A program made the position numbers and the translations under genes. Of a stretch of DNA of 64,000 nucleotides, positions 62,288-64,000 are shown piece after piece. Numbering within the stretch: position 1 is the first letter of the stretch; every line of letters begins with the position of its first letter. The notes below the pieces were generated by a model. That model saw nothing but the letters and a program-made list of their open reading frames with translations. It made no database searches and was not told the DNA's origin. Source of the DNA: Sphingomonas sp. (GTDB taxonomy: Bacteria > Pseudomonadota > Alphaproteobacteria > Sphingomonadales > Sphingomonadaceae); the NCBI RefSeq assembly GCF_024508665.1, contig NZ_JANINP010000007.1, positions 992,001 through 1,056,000 of the forward strand. Direction: 5' to 3'.

Positions 62288-63637
62288 ATGAAGCTGGTGG
62301 TTGCCGCATTGCTCGCTTTGACCGCTGTCGCGGCGCCGGTCGCTTTAGCCGCTGCGGATACGCCGCGCGAATGGGTCGACGCCAAGACCGGTCACCGGGT
62401 GGTCCGGATATCGACCGGCCCCGGCATGTCGAGCCTCTATTTCCATCAGCAGGCCTTCACCCCGCAAGGGGACAAGATGGTCATCTCGACGGCGCAAGGG
62501 ATCGCCGCAGTCGATATGAAGACATGGAAAATCTCGCCCATCGTCACCGGCAAGGGACTGCAATTGCTCTTTACCGGCCGCAAGACGCGCACCGTCTATT
62601 ACTCCATCCGCGCCCGCTCGGGCGACGGCGCGGGTGCGGCGGATCGCGATGGCCAGACCGGCGCGATCGAGGTGTGGGCGGCGGATATCGACAGCGGAAA
62701 GGCGCGGAAGATCGCCGACGTGCCGGCGGGCGGCATCGCGACCATCAATGCCGACGAAACCTTGCTGGCCGGAGCGGTGACCGAACGCGCGATGCCGCTG
62801 CAGCCCGGCACCGCAGGCCGCGATGCCCGTTTCGATCAGGCACCTTATGCGGCGAACGGTCCTGACGGTAAGCCGCTGACGTTCGCCGAGGCCAAGGAAG
62901 TGCGGCTGAACGAACGGCTTGAAGCCAAGATACCGATGGAGATCTTCACGATCGATATCCGCACCGGCCAGCGCAAGACGGTGATCGCGTCGACCGACTG
63001 GCTCAACCACCTTCAATTCTCGCCGACCGATCCCGGCCTGCTGATGTTTTGCCATGAAGGCCCCTGGCACAAGGTCGACCGGATCTGGACGATCAGGATC
63101 GACGGCACCGGCCTGACCAAGATCCATGCTCGTACGATGAACATGGAGATTGCCGGACATGAATTCTGGTCACCCGACGGCAAGACCATCTGGTACGATC
63201 TGCAAACGCCGCGCGGCGAAGTTTTCTGGCTCGCGGGATACGATCTCGCGACGGCCAAGCGGCGCTGGTACAAGGTCGACCGCAACCAATGGTCGGTCCA
63301 TTACAATATCTCGCCCGACCAGACTGTGTTCTCCGGCGACGGCGGTGACAGCGAAATGGTCGCGCACGCGCCGGACGGTAAATGGCTATATCTGTTCCGT
63401 CCCAAGGCGATCCCCGATGTCGCGGGCATCCATGCACCGGGCTCGGAGGCGCTGATCGCGCCCGGCACATTGGAGGGCGAGAAGCTGGTCGACATGTTCC
63501 GGCAGGATTATCGGCTGGAGCCCAACGCCCGTTTTTCACCCGACGGCAAATGGCTGATCTTCCGCTCGAACATGGAAGGTGAGCCGGGCATCTACGCGGT
63601 CGAGATCGCGCGCCAAGCCGTCGCAACACGATCATGA
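62288..63637 (+). CDS. ogl: Oligogalacturonate lyase (PL22 family)
   Basis: 449 residues, with signal peptide MKLVVAALLALTAVAAPVALA, so periplasmic; E. coli/Erwinia Ogl is cytosolic. The fold is a seven-bladed propeller: repeating blades end in segments such as FTPQGDKMVIST, FWSPDGKTIWYD and FSPDGKWLIFRS. Conserved parts resemble the PL22 active site: MFCHEGPWHKVDRIWTI, IAGHEFWSPDG and NQWSVHYNISPD, which supply His and Gln residues expected for the Mn site and base. It cuts unsaturated digalacturonates by beta-elimination. GAGGTG precedes ATG 62288. Second gene of the pectin-type locus. Confidence 0.88.
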   Translation: MKLVVAALLALTAVAAPVALAAADTPREWVDAKTGHRVVRISTGPGMSSLYFHQQAFTPQGDKMVISTAQGIAAVDMKTWKISPIVTGKGLQLLFTGRKTRTVYYSIRARSGDGAGAADRDGQTGAIEVWAADIDSGKARKIADVPAGGIATINADETLLAGAVTERAMPLQPGTAGRDARFDQAPYAANGPDGKPLTFAEAKEVRLNERLEAKIPMEIFTIDIRTGQRKTVIASTDWLNHLQFSPTDPGLLMFCHEGPWHKVDRIWTIRIDGTGLTKIHARTMNMEIAGHEFWSPDGKTIWYDLQTPRGEVFWLAGYDLATAKRRWYKVDRNQWSVHYNISPDQTVFSGDGGDSEMVAHAPDGKWLYLFRPKAIPDVAGIHAPGSEALIAPGTLEGEKLVDMFRQDYRLEPNARFSPDGKWLIFRSNMEGEPGIYAVEIARQAVATRS

Positions 63638-63800
63638 ACCTCGCCGGCATCGAGGATGCGCAACGCGGGCGGCCCCTTTCTCTTCCGTTTCATGCCGCGG
63701 ACAGCTAGTGAAAGGGCGGGGAGGAAACTATCTCGTTCCGCGACCCTCAGACTAATCAGCATTCACCAGTGCGCCGACGTTAGCGCGGAGATAGAATTCG

Positions 63801-64000
63801 ATGTCGAAAGATACTGACGTCAAGGATCCCTACGCTTCGTTGAAGGGCGCGCAATCGCTGATGCGCGCGTTGGACATTCTCGACCAGGTAATCAACGGCC
63901 CGGTGAAATCGGCGGACTTGGCGCGAAATCTCGATCTCACGCGATCAACGACGCATCGACTTGCCCAAGCGCTGCGGGCGCGCGACTATCTTGCGATCAC
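63801..64000 (+). CDS. IclR family transcriptional regulator, partial
   Basis: The first 66 residues are visible before the window ends: MSKDTDVKDPYASLKGAQSLMRALDILDQVINGPVKSADLARNLDLTRSTTHRLAQALRARDYLAI. This is the IclR winged helix: leading helix GAQSLMRALDILD, and the helix-turn-helix KSADLARNLDLTRSTTHRLAQAL. The effector-binding domain lies outside the window. Being adjacent to an oligogalacturonate lyase and a receptor, it is probably a KdgR-like repressor that senses a pectin breakdown product. GGAG lies 11 bases before the ATG. Confidence 0.88.
   Translation, partial: MSKDTDVKDPYASLKGAQSLMRALDILDQVINGPVKSADLARNLDLTRSTTHRLAQALRARDYLAI

Overview
The window is GC-rich chromosomal DNA of an alphaproteobacterium, almost certainly a sphingomonad (Sphingomonas or a close relative). 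The evidence is the gene set: two large TonB-dependent receptors, System I (ccm) cytochrome c maturation, TamA/TamB, DUF2794, GatB, a clpP-clpX run and a lon-hupB run. Short hairpin-pair (REP/BIME-like) repeats that begin with a GTCAT-type motif sit in many gaps. I see no transposase, integrase, phage gene, CRISPR array or rRNA. Four tRNAs are present: Leu-TAG, Val-CAC, His-GTG and Met-CAT.

Layout. 1-9.9 kb: a TauE/SafE exporter divergent from cysE, DUF2794, a membrane-bound winged-helix regulator, an ArsR/SRPBCC/2-TM/DUF1801 cassette with a palindrome at the first start codon, a secreted HExxH peptidase with TPRs, then the tyrosine/homogentisate operon hpd-hmgA (minus strand) facing a MarR gene. 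10-17 kb: tamA-tamB. 17-25.7 kb: a Baeyer-Villiger-type monooxygenase, rluB-rsmD, a lone receiver-domain protein, gatB, a cyclophilin, two coupled secreted proteins and two tiny genes. 25.7-32.2 kb: tRNA-Leu, tig, a GT2 glycosyltransferase, an AraC regulator facing an SDR, and a DOPA-dioxygenase/epimerase pair. 32.4-41.3 kb: protein quality control (clpP, a membrane-anchored L7/L12-like protein, clpX, an M1 aminopeptidase facing lon) and hupB, with a strikingly structured 134-bp element between lon and hupB. 41.4-47.8 kb: tRNA-Val, an arsR-arsC-acr3-arsH operon, a TonB receptor and a prolyl-4-hydroxylase-like enzyme. 47.9-54.1 kb: tRNA-His, a Leu/Phe/Val-type dehydrogenase and a tightly overlapped ccmC-D-E-F-G-H-I operon. 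54.1-58.6 kb: alanine dehydrogenase facing an Lrp regulator, kup, a 2H phosphoesterase and tRNA-Met. 59-64 kb: a TonB receptor, an oligogalacturonate lyase and an IclR regulator cut by the window edge, together probably a pectin-fragment utilisation locus.

Most of the window is core or ordinary accessory chromosome. The points most worth a second look are: the 25-bp perfect hairpin inside a larger foldable element between lon and hupB; overlapping divergent lon/aminopeptidase start codons with a heat-shock-like promoter; palindromic operators placed on or next to three promoters or starts; the L7/L12-like membrane protein inside clpP-clpX; repeats that have entered coding sequence or supply ribosome binding sites; and the pectin locus. 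Starts were chosen by ribosome binding site, signal peptide and overlap with the gene before. No database search was possible.
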